Shown here one piece after another: positions 38,417 to 49,500 of a stretch of 64,000 bases of DNA (position 1 is the stretch's first letter; the number at the start of each line of letters is the position of its first letter). Below the pieces are notes generated by a model. The model was not told the origin of the DNA. It worked only from the letters and a program-made list of their open reading frames with translations, and did not search any database. The translations under genes were made by a program, and so were the position numbers. The DNA comes from Wuchereria bancrofti (Eukaryota > Nematoda > Chromadorea > Rhabditida > Onchocercidae): contig SSBO01000001.1 in assembly GCA_005281725.1 (NCBI GenBank), positions 11,285,776 to 11,349,775 on the forward strand, read 5' to 3'.

Positions 38417-39597
38417 TACTAGAAATACAATATTAAGTTTGTATAAACTTTTCAAAAATTTTTATAACATTGAACAAAAGAAAATCTTTTAAAAAAATCT
38501 GATTAGATTATTCACTTACAAATGTCTTTGATCTAAGCAACCGTTCCGGAAATAATAAGCTGATGAAGTGATAATGATTTTTGATTATAACGTGTTTATT
38601 ATACTATCATAAAAATAAGCACATTTTTTTTTAATTTAATAATTCCATTTAATCGAATATTTAACAATTCTAAAATGATATTTCACATAAAATTAATCAC
38701 GTGAAATTTCTTTTTTTTCTTTGAAAAAAAGTATTAAATAAGAGTTGCACATATTTTGGAATAATTCCGATTAATATTTCATAAAATGCAAAATATGAAA
38801 AAATAACTGATTAGTAAAATTTCTAAAATTAATCATTTTTTTCTCAATCACTAAAAATTTATAAATCATTGCAAAATATATTGATTGTATTTATCTAAAA
38901 TTAAAATACAATAATATTTTAGTCCATTTTTTATAGCATATTGCTGAGATAATTGAGCACTTCTTTCGTTTATTAATTGTTTATGCTATAATTATTCATT
39001 TACAAAAAGAAAGAAACTTCTAGCTTTATTTACAGTAGTATAAAAAATCAATGCATAAATTATCACAGTTCATTAATTTAAATTTACTAAAAGATTGAAA
39101 TTTTGTGAAATATGTAATAATTTAGACTTTATTTCTTCGTTGCACAATTTGTAGTGTTAATAACATTAGAGATTAAAAGCTGAAAGAATGGTTAATTTAT
39201 AATTGCAAATTTTACAATATCTCTTATTATATTTTGAACGATTATATTATTTACAATAAGTTAAATCATTCATTAATAAATTTGTTAAAAAAACAATTGG
39301 ACAATAATAAAAATAAAATTATTACAATTACAGCTATTGAAATGTAACTATTAAAAAAAAGTGAACATAAAATTTGATCATTTATATTTATAACTAGTAT
39401 AATTATTATTAATTATTCAATGAGAAAAATATGTAAAAGTATAGCATTCATAAATATAAAATAAAAACTATATAGCCATTATTTTTCAACTAATAGCATT
39501 ACTTTTTTAGCTCATTACTAAATAATTTATAATAATTAGTAAGTAAGGTATTTAAGTATTTAATCAAGTTTTCCACTAATTAATATAATTAATATGC

Positions 39598-40000
39598 ATG
39601 AGTGTCTAAATACTTGATTATTTGAACACTCAATTACTCAAATATCCGGTAGGACACCCGACTACTTAAATACATGATTACCTGAACACCTAAATACTCA
39701 GTTACTTGAATACTTAATACTTAAATACTCAGTTACTTGAATACTTAAATACTTGATTACCTGAACATTCGATTACTTCAGTACTTGAATGCTCAAACAC
39801 CCGATTACCCAAGTACCCGGTATAGTACCCGATTACTTAAACACATGATCAATTGAATACTTAAATACTCGGTTGCTTGGATACCTAAGTACTTGATTAC
39901 TTAAGTACTCAGTTACTTGAATACTTGATTACTTAAACACTCGATTGCTTGAATACTTAAATTTAGCTGATTATTTGAATTCTTGATTATTTAAATACTA
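39598..40000. repeat. Degenerate decanucleotide array
   Basis: About 40 consecutive 10-bp units are variants of TACTTGATTA, TACTTGAATA and TACTTAAATA, with some units carrying C/G changes (ACACCCGATT, TACCCGGTAT). The 10-bp period with A/T-steps in register is what is seen in curved DNA. No long frame is open through it. Confidence 0.85.
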
Positions 40001-40826
40001 CATTAATTAATAGAAAATTTGATTAAATACTTGAAAAAAAAAACGATAATCATAAATATTTCGAAAGAAAGGCCAAAAAATAAATAATATATCAAGAAAG
40101 TGTAGTATTTAAAATATTGTTGATTGCAATAAAAAAGCATAATTAATATGCTAACATAGTATTAGTAAAAAGTATAAAAATTGTTATGCATACCTATTTT
40201 TCTTGTTACTTTAATTGATTTCTGATTTATTATGCATTACTAAATCATTAATTAAATAGCGTAATTTTCATTTTATTATATACTTATATCACTAAAAAAA
40301 GTTTAAAATGAAAAAAAAAACGATATTGCAAACTTTATAATTAATCATTGCAGTTGTTTTTAACTTTAGTAAAATTGTGATAAACAAAATGTAAAAGCCT
40401 TTATGATAGAATTAATTTATTTTCTTTTTTTTTTAGCGCATGCTTTTACTGATACCTGAAATAATGATTGTATCGTTGAACAGAATTTTCCACTCTTCAT
40501 TTTTTCCTTTCATTAGTAATCAATTTTTATTTTAATTTTAATTTTTTAATTTTTTTCTAGTTTTTATTTTAATAACAGAAGAATATACAACCATAATTTT
40601 AGCTATTATTTGCATATGTAGATTGTTTACCCAAGAACTGATTAAAGCACATCATACCTTTTTGGTATTGAATCCAACTAGTTTAAGAGGGTTTAATCAA
40701 AAATAATTAAAAATTAAAATTAAAACAAAAAAAAACCTTAGAGCTTAGTAAATAGCTTAATGGAAATATGCAAAAAGGGTTTATTATCTCAAATATCCTT
40801 ACTACATATGTGAACTTTTTTGTGTG

Positions 40827-41265
40827 GAACGCTAAAACTAATGAAGTTTTGCTAGCAAAATTACAGATACGTAATTTTCAACTTTTTCAATTATTCCTTT
40901 AGCATTAAATTATCTGAAAAAAAAAGTTTGATATAAAGCATCAGAAAAATAACTTGGAAATTTTTATTATTGGTACAATTTTTCATTTGAAATGGAACAA
41001 AATTTCTTTTATTTTAAATACTTAAAATGCATCAAAAAGCGGAAATGACAGGTGTATTCAATTGAATTTGACAAATGAAATAGCCTTTTTAAAACAACAC
41101 CTTATCATTTTTAAAAATTCCAGAAATAACAAAAGTGTTTTTGAATAAACTTTCTAACATTACAATTTGCCGCAATCGAGGATTTTTTTTTTTGAACGTT
41201 AAAAGCTAATGAAATTTTGCTAACAAAATTATAAATACTTAATTTTCAATTCTTTCATTATTCAG
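40827..41265. repeat. Diverged 72-bp direct repeat pair
   Basis: The segments at 40827-40897 and 41194-41265 align along their length (both start GAACG(C/T)TAAAA and run through TTTTGCTA(G/A)CAAAATTA) with roughly one change in five bases. It is an old local duplication with no terminal inverted repeats visible. Confidence 0.65.
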
Positions 41266-42069
41266 TTTTGAATGAATCGTAGATTATTTATAATTTTGGT
41301 AATGATTGCATAATTAAAACATCAATTCTTTTCTATTAAGAAAACCGAAATTAACAAAAAGTATAACATTGAGAGGATTATTTATATTATTCAATAAATT
41401 TATTAATCAAAAAGAATTGAATTTCATAATCAAAAAATAGTGATATCTGTTAGAATGAAAATTAAGAAGCGCAAAATTTTAAGAATTGACATAAGACATT
41501 AGAAAAATGAATGACTTTTTTTTTTAAATTTAGTGATAAAAAATGTTTTCATATCACATTCCAAACTTGATGCAAAAAAAAGAAAAGGAAAAACCTTTTA
41601 ATAAATAAATTTCACATAGACTATTTCGAATCATCAATTTTAAATATCAATTTTTCTCGATTAATAAACTATTTACATTTGATTATAGTAATTTTAATTT
41701 TAAGTTAAAGTTGATTTATTATTCTGAATTATCAGTGTTAATATAATGATTAAAAAATATAATTTGTTGTGGTATTTTCCATATCCATCATATCTAGAAA
41801 ATGAATGATTAGTAAAAATTAAGTTTTGGTCATTACTTCTGGTCATTTAATTTAATCTATCATTTTTATAGATGAAACCAATAACACGCTTCATTGACCA
41901 TAAGATTTTCAAGATTACTTTTTCCCCACTCTTCCTCTCTTAATTTTGCAAATATTCAAATCATTTGATAAATTAATCAGAAATTTCGAAATTTATTTAG
42001 CATAGTTAAAAAAGAAAAGTAATCAAAAAAAAAGTAATTAATTTCATATTTTCTCCTTCACCTGATGAA

Positions 42070-43402
42070 TCAATTTTCTAATTTGATCATTTTTGTCGCA
42101 TTTGTCGCATCCAAAATAAGCTTCATAAATCGATGAATTAGGAAAAGATAAAATTTATTATACTTTGGAAGATTATTTTCTATTAAATCAATACTGGTTT
42201 GATATGCTATAATTGCTTGATCATAATGAATTTTTCGATTTGAATAGTTTATTGATGCTCGCAAACCTAAAATTCAAAATATTCTTTACATAATTAAAAG
42301 AATAAATAGCTAATATATTTAAAATGAAGAAATTTTCATCTTTCATCTATGTATTATAAAAATTCCATGCAATTTTTTTCTCTTTTATCAGACGTCAACA
42401 CATATGTTAGAGTTAAATAGTTCAAAATTAATCTCCAAAATTCAGTTTTAAGTAATTTTCAGTTGCCAGAAATTACAATTAGACATTAAAATACTTTCTT
42501 ACTAACTTAACTATAAATTATAAAAAAAGTGTAAAAAAAATTTTTTAAAAAGTATAACTATAAAGCATAAAAAAAAAAAGTATTTTCTCTTTATAGTTAC
42601 TTTCCCTTAATGAAAAATTTAGGATTAAAAATGATGCCTGGAAATTAATTTAGATTGTTCTGATCAAAAGATATCGCGGCGCAAATCCATCTTCCTACGC
42701 CATCTTCATATAAATCTATTCTGCTATTTTGAAAATAAATATTGTAAAGTAAAATTGCTTTACTCACTCATATGTCCATATTTCGCAAGAAACCAATGAC
42801 AATTGCCCGTCATTAATTGATGTAATGCAAAGGCGCATTTGTCGTACGGAATTTCCATGCACAACAATTCATTAAGCCAATAATAATACAAATCTACACA
42901 ATCACTTTGTATTCTACGCATTCTACTATTTGCGCCATTTTGTTCATATACGCTTATTGTTTGTTGATTTTGTTGAAAGGTAATATCCATTTGTTTCTTC
43001 TAACATAAATTCCAGTTTTTATTTTTAAACTTATAAAACAAAATGTGAAATTTTTTGTTATTGATGAAAAAGGAAAAAATGGAAAATTGAATTGAACAAA
43101 TGAAATTTAACTGTATTTTATTCTTGAGAAGTAATTTTTCAAATATTTTTCTAATAAATATCGTATCATCAATGCTTCTTACATTGCATAAATTTGCTTT
43201 CAATCTTGCTAAGAATTATTTGAAAATTAAAATTGAATTCATATTTTGCCGTGTTCATTGCATAATTAATTAACATGATTAATTAACATAGTTACATTCT
43301 ATTCTATATTTACCTTTATAAGGTTAGTGTAAAAAATGTTCAGAGATTGAAGTTGAGAGATATATAAATGTGTCGCAGCTTCTTGCATTATTGTGACAAT
43401 TT
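42070..43402 (-). CDS. Unidentified helical protein (5' end uncertain)
   Basis: Three exons fit on the minus strand: 43402-43314, 42999-42768 and 42266-42070, with agreeing phases and good splice sites. I do not recognise the family. If it starts at the ATG at 43388 the product has 167 residues: a helical start (MQEAATHLYISQLQSLNIFY), a Gln-rich stretch, DLYYYWLNELLCMEIPYDKC, ALHQLMTGNCHWFLAKYGHM, then a helix pair SNRKIHYDQAIIAYQTSIDL resembling a TPR or MIT-type hairpin, and a short tail. A second donor (after 42764) and an open segment at 42720-42645 that ends in a stop allow a different C-terminus. The first exon's phase also matches exon 8 of the HMG-box gene at 46973, so these may instead be distal alternative exons of that gene. 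Confidence 0.55.
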
Positions 43403-46400
43403 CTGCAAGTGTTAAAACAACAGTATTCTGATAAAATTCTGATAAGATAAAAGAAAATTGAGAAACGATATGACTGTCACAGAAAGCAACATTTCATTTT
43501 ACACATCAATAAAATTCTCAAATTTACAAAATTATTTTTATCACTTTTTTTTAACTCAATTCTGCTATGATCGATAATTATTCTTTATACTTTATCATGT
43601 TCAATACTTTAAGCAATCAGTAAAAATTTTCTACCAATTTTGCTTGTCAACCTATTCCTTTGCATATTTCAATGGAAGAAAAATTCTTCGAATTTTTTTG
43701 AATGTCAAAATAACATATATTTGTTATAAATTTGACTTACACATGCTTATTTAACATATTTTATAAAACTGAAGAATGATGAAATTTGAAAATGCTAAAA
43801 TCTATTTTATATTTCACTAGCAATTAATTATCTTAACAACAAACATAACAGTCACAATTAAAACAGATTGAGGATTAGTGGATCATAATTTATCTAATTA
43901 ATCAACATTTACTTATTATTCATAATTATCAAAACGTAAAGAATGATAAAATGATGAGTAACACTGAATTGATTGATAAGGGAGAGAGAGAGAGAGAGAG
44001 AAGGAGAGAAGCAAGCAATAGATGAAAGCAATGAAGCAATGATATTTCCATTCATTGATAAACAATATCCATAAAAGTATCAATCAATTCTCGCTTGTAT
44101 TTTTATAACATTTCAAGAGAAGAAAAAGTGTACCCTAACACTACAGAAAGAAGAAGTCTACTAGGCAGATTATCAATAGCTTGAACCATTTGCCTATTAA
44201 AAATATTACTGGACTGCCTTTTTTTCTTAATTTTTAAATAAATTCATTCTGTTACACCTCGAAACTATTTATTTATAGCACAAAGTTCATTAGAAAAAAT
44301 ACATTATGTGGTAGATGTTAAACAAAAGGACAGAAAACATATTTTTATTTTACATTTCTGAAGTTACAGAATGTAGTAAAATGTATTTCAAAAAAAAAAA
44401 AAACACACACACACAAAGTAAACAGTGAACAACATACGAACAAAATGTATCAACCTCAGAAATGTTAAAACTTCAACTAAAAATTTAAATGTTTGGCAAA
44501 TAATTTAGTCAATCACCTAGCGTATAGGAAAGAAGAAATTTTTGAAAGAATATTTGGCATGCTTCTATAATTTACTACATTCTTATAACTTTTGCTTTAC
44601 AATTTTTCATAATCTCGAAGCAATCTATACGCCAGGTACAGTTTGTAACATACATTTCAATTGAACTCAAATTCCATTTTGAAATCCAGAATCAAAACAG
44701 TCTAAAATGATTTGCATTTCAACCGCAGGGCATGAATGAGCAATGAAAATAAACAAAACATAAAACTGGTATTATAATCAGTAGAATGAGAGAGACAGAG
44801 AGAGAGAGAGAGTGTGGGAGAGAGAGAGGGCTATCTCACAACAAAAATGTGGGCTATTTTGTAAGAAAAACAATCGTTCTTTAAAGAGCATGATCTTGCT
44901 CCGTTCTCTACAAGCAAATCTTAAAAAAACCTAAAACGGTTTCTAAATACTCAAACTTCGTAAAGTAAAACTCAAAATTTAATTTCTGTAATTTTTTTCA
45001 CATCACAGTAAAGACTACTTTGTAATATCACAGTAAAGACCATCCATAAATGAGGAATTTCATCACAAGTAATGAAAATTCAAAAGCAAGCCAAGACTGT
45101 AAAGACTTAACCTTAAAGCTTATCAAGCACCAGCATGTTGCATTAAACTTAGCAAGTCTTACCATAAAATGGTTTCCAAATATTCGAATTTCATAAAATA
45201 AAAACTCTTAGCAGATAAAAAACCAATAAGATCATCATTACTATTTGAAAGATCAAGGATTCCGACACCGATGTAGCCTCACACTACTCAATCTGTGGTA
45301 ACATCTACTTTAAAAAATTGAATCTAGATATAAAAAATGGGTTGAGGATGACGATATTTAAATAAATGACATTCACTTTAAGCCTCATTCGGAACTATGT
45401 TTCCCCTTGATATCTTAGAATTAATTTCACGACAAAATTCACAACGTCCCACAATCTCCAGCTTCTTCCAGCGGACGTTTTCCATAAAAGACCAGCGGAT
45501 GAGGTATAATTCGATCTTTCATCTTTCAAAGTTATCCTAACAGATATGCTGCCAATGATGCAAGTTCTTCATGAAAGGAAAACTGAAAAAAATTTCAAAA
45601 GAGGGGATTAAGTGAAAATTTAACAATAGATAAAGAACGATAATTTTGGAACAATCTTTCAATAAACAATAAAAATCAATTCAAGTGGAAGCTCAAAACC
45701 CTGAAATCACCATAAATATAAGTCTTTTCAAAACAATGCCAATAGAAATCGCCAATATACTTATTGCAATTACAACTAATGCTGTCTTATGTTAAAATTC
45801 TTTGACTTTTTTTGGGAATAGCAAAACATCGAACATTAGAATTTTCCCCATAATTCAATAACTAGATTGTTCCTGAAATTTACCGACAAGAACTGAAGAA
45901 AACACATCTGTTAGTAAAAACAACAAAATATAATGAATGAAGAATGATTTATAATTTAAAAGAAATTAACGAGATTTTCAAATTCTCTAAGACAAAATAA
46001 TTAAATGGAAATAACATTTTGCAAAAACAACATATATTTTAGGTCATCATAAACTTTACCTTTTTACGGCCAAATTGGAAACTCAGCAGAAAAACAAAAA
46101 TCAATACTACTGTTCCAACTCATTCTATCATTACTACTTTTCTTTGAACTTCTCAACCACTTCCAGCAAATACAGGAAAAATTGAGAATGAACAAGATAG
46201 GAACACCTTGCGACTACCACCCCTCGCTTTTGTAGAAACTCAGCATGCCATATACAGTACTGTAATAAGTGAAGCGAAGATCCAGGAATTCAGTGCTAAC
46301 TCGGACTGAAATTGTCAATTAGTTAATTGATTTGAGAAATGTTTGTGTTATTTAGTTACAAATTGACAAGAGAAGATAATAAAGTCGAAGCAATACTGGG

Positions 46401-46545
46401 TGATACCAGGATATCTTTTTCGTCTTAGTACCGAAGATCCCAGTCGTAAAAATAGGATATGTGGTGTAGTACAAAATCACGTAAACTTCAAATCAGACAC
46501 AATCATTACTTCACTCAATTTAAGAGAGCAATATAAAATTCTGGA
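43403..46545. other. Interval 3' of the HMG-box gene, no supported gene
   Basis: The DNA is less AT-rich than elsewhere, especially at 44.4-46.5 kb, and part may be the 3' UTR of the HMG-box gene. (GA)n tracts lie at 43980-44012 and 44788-44830 and a short (AC)n at 44401-44415. A minus-strand open stretch at 45378-45518 has no paired splice sites. Confidence 0.4.
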
Positions 46546-49500
46546 TCAATTGGCTGACTGTGGTAACGACTGGCTGCCATGCTGTTGCTGTTTAGTTACA
46601 GCTTGATGGTGCAACATGTGATACTGATCTAGGTAATGCTGTGGTGATGCCAGAGTGCTCTTCTCGCCTGAAACTGTGTCAATAGTTGTGTCAATATGAA
46701 ACTCAAGCATAAGCTGTTTTTTTTCATAACATTCTTTTTTATATCTTTCTCAGAAAATGATAAAATTTTATTTGCATCAAGTGTCACCTGACTTCATTCA
46801 CAAGAATATATGAAATTAGGGATCAGTTTTTAAATTACTGTATTAGTAGAGCAATATGATGAGTTAGTTTATATTAGCACTAAACTCGTTTTTCCTAATA
46901 TAATTGATTGTGTACTTCTTAATAATATTTTCTTTTAATATCTTAATTGCAAATCAGCAAAATTATACTCACCTGGTTCAGGAAAAGCAGGTTCACAAAG
47001 GGATGTATAATATAATTCTAACATTTGATGCATAGTAGCTGACAAATTTGATTGTGAATTGTTTTGCTGCACTGATTGTGATGCTTGCTGATTTCGCTGA
47101 AATGCGAATGATAAAGCATTTATTTTTCTTGACCAAAAGAATTAGTAGCAGAGTACTGCCAACTTTTATTACTAAAACAATGTAGTGTTAGTTGCTAAAT
47201 CCTATTTTTGCAGTTCAACATAAAGTGTGTGACAAGTAGTTTTTCATGAATTCTCGATAAAGTTTCATATAAAATCTTGATAAAAAAAACGTCATTAAAT
47301 GAAAGCAGGATTCATTCTATCTAAAATTTACTTGAGATAGCTGCGGTGTCCGTACATTAACTGCTTGCGCTAGTATAACCGTTCCTGGAGGAGCCGAGGT
47401 GAGTGCTGCAAGTAACAAATTTTATGAAAACAATTTTCATAAAAAGTTTTCCCAAGTATGAAAATTAAGTTGGAAAACACGCAAACTAGTAGAAACCAGA
47501 GCTGTAATTTGGAATGTTCTGAAGTCAAATAAAAATTGGAAAACTCACACTGTGCTGGAACTTGTGCATATACCACATTACCGTTGACACATCCATCTGA
47601 AAACTTTCCAACATTCACCAACAACAATAAATTAATTCGCTGAGCAAAGCAGATTTAAGAAGCTATGATGAAAGTAATAGCTTGGTTTTATCCAATCATT
47701 GTGATTGATGATATAAATTTGTATCCTTAATGGAAGTTTTCCAGTGGACTCGGGACAGAAATTAAAAGAAATGGTCTCGGAACCCGAATTTATAAAAGAC
47801 AATTTTAAAATGATCAGTTGTTAATTATATTAATTGTAAGATGGTGTAAATTGCCATGCACAAATGGTTAAACAAAAATTTACTGATTTTAGGTGTTGAT
47901 GGAGCAGCAAACGCCACTGGTGCTGCACTTTCATTACTGAGTGGTGTACTTGGTGCAGTATCAATAGTCATATTTGGTGGATCCGTTTTCATCAGGATCT
48001 TGGACAATTTCTTCCGCTGTGGATGATAAACCAAATTCGGATTGTCTTTCAAAGCCTGTAATACGTTAAATGAACTTTTTCAAGTCAAAAAATGTTGAAA
48101 TGTGACAAAGAAAAAGACGACTACTATAGATAGATCTACCAAAGGATTCATAGTAGCACATCTGCTAGTGGCGGAATGTTTATCCCAATTGATCTGGATG
48201 TGTTGTAAAATGATTACAGTCATCGTAATCTGATCACTTCCTTTAAAATTAAGCTATTTCTCCAATCTCACCAAAAGCTGCTATTCATATTGCTCACTGA
48301 GCTAGAAATCGCAACTTAATTTGTTTGTTGTTAAAGGAAAGACAGCCTCAGCACCACTTTGAAGGCTGGCTAATAAAAAAATTGCACGAACTAGGAAACA
48401 GTAGTGGAAGCACACATAAACAAGCGCTGACACACACCCACACACAGACATACATACACACAGACAAACACAAACATACACAAACACATACACACACAAA
48501 TATATCCCAAGACAGAGGTCTGTCCCTGTGCAAAGAAGGGGAAGCACATCACTCCTACCCGCACTCCACCTCCACTGAGAAAATGCTTCTCGAAATTATG
48601 TACGCTCTTCTACAACTTCTTCCTGCCTTCGTTTGTGCTGCACCGTTCGTCCGTGTCTATTCACTAAGATATTCGAATACTTACCAGAAAGGAATCATTC
48701 ATTACTCTTGGAATTTTCAAACTGTTTGCAGGACATAATATGGACACTTCGTTGAATCGAAATGAGCAAAAAAAGAAATAAACTACAGTTTTGTCCCATA
48801 CATTGCTATGACATGTAGCGACATCACAATTACGATTATACTCAATGATTTATAAACAATTTAGAAATTTATCCTACTTGTTGAGCATTTAAAAGCGAAA
48901 GCCCGTTTATGTCCTTTATTTTCAATAACCATTAAACAGATGGAGTGAGAACTATAACTTTACTTATCTACTTCATGATCACAAATTTGTTTACCTCAAG
49001 CATTTTTTCGTAAGAAATAAAATACGCTATTCTTATTTTACCTTTGCTTACTAATGCTTCAAAACAATTTTAAAAAATTATCAGAAAAAATGGCAAGAAA
49101 TGCTGAACTGAAAATGGCAGAAGAGTGTAAGATCGATAAACGAAACACTTCATGGAATGATTTCTATATTGTTAAAACTACCCGAATTTATGAACTAGTA
49201 AACACTACCACGAGAAGACTGTATCAAGGCGAAGTTATGGCCGGCATCCTTTTGCAATGAAGTGAGCAAAACACGAACATATACACAGACATGAGAAGAT
49301 GCACTATGGCAGCTACTAACGCAAAATGACTAAAGTGAACCAAACAGCACCTGAAGAGAGCTATATAGAAGTGCTTTGTGTAAGTTTATATGTATGGGTA
49401 TACGTGCGTGTGTGTTGTGCGCTAACGTGGATGAATGAATACCTATGTATGTGTGCGCTGTACATGTGATGCACATGCATGCATGTGAGTGTATGTATGT

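Larger units (their letters stand above)
38417..42069. other. Gene-free stretch with 10-bp repeat array
   Basis: No gene is supported between the BAR-like gene start and the 3' end of the gene at 42.1 kb. It holds the decamer array at 39.6-40.0 kb and a diverged 72 bp direct repeat (40827-40897 and 41194-41265). Confidence 0.45.

Noticed and set aside
39598..40000. CRISPR-like array
   Set aside because: Units are 10 bp without spacers, strongly degenerate, and the genome is a nematode's.
45378..45518. Minus-strand 46-codon open stretch with a CEFC motif
   Set aside because: It has no start codon context, no paired splice sites and no second metal-binding pair; probably 3' UTR or intergenic DNA.
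46400..46606. 68-codon plus-strand frame
   Set aside because: It is antisense to the last exon of the HMG-box gene and its 3' UTR.
48325..48738. 137-codon plus-strand open frame and its minus-strand partners
   Set aside because: It runs through a (CA)n microsatellite inside intron 4 of the HMG-box gene; repeats without stops keep frames open on both strands.
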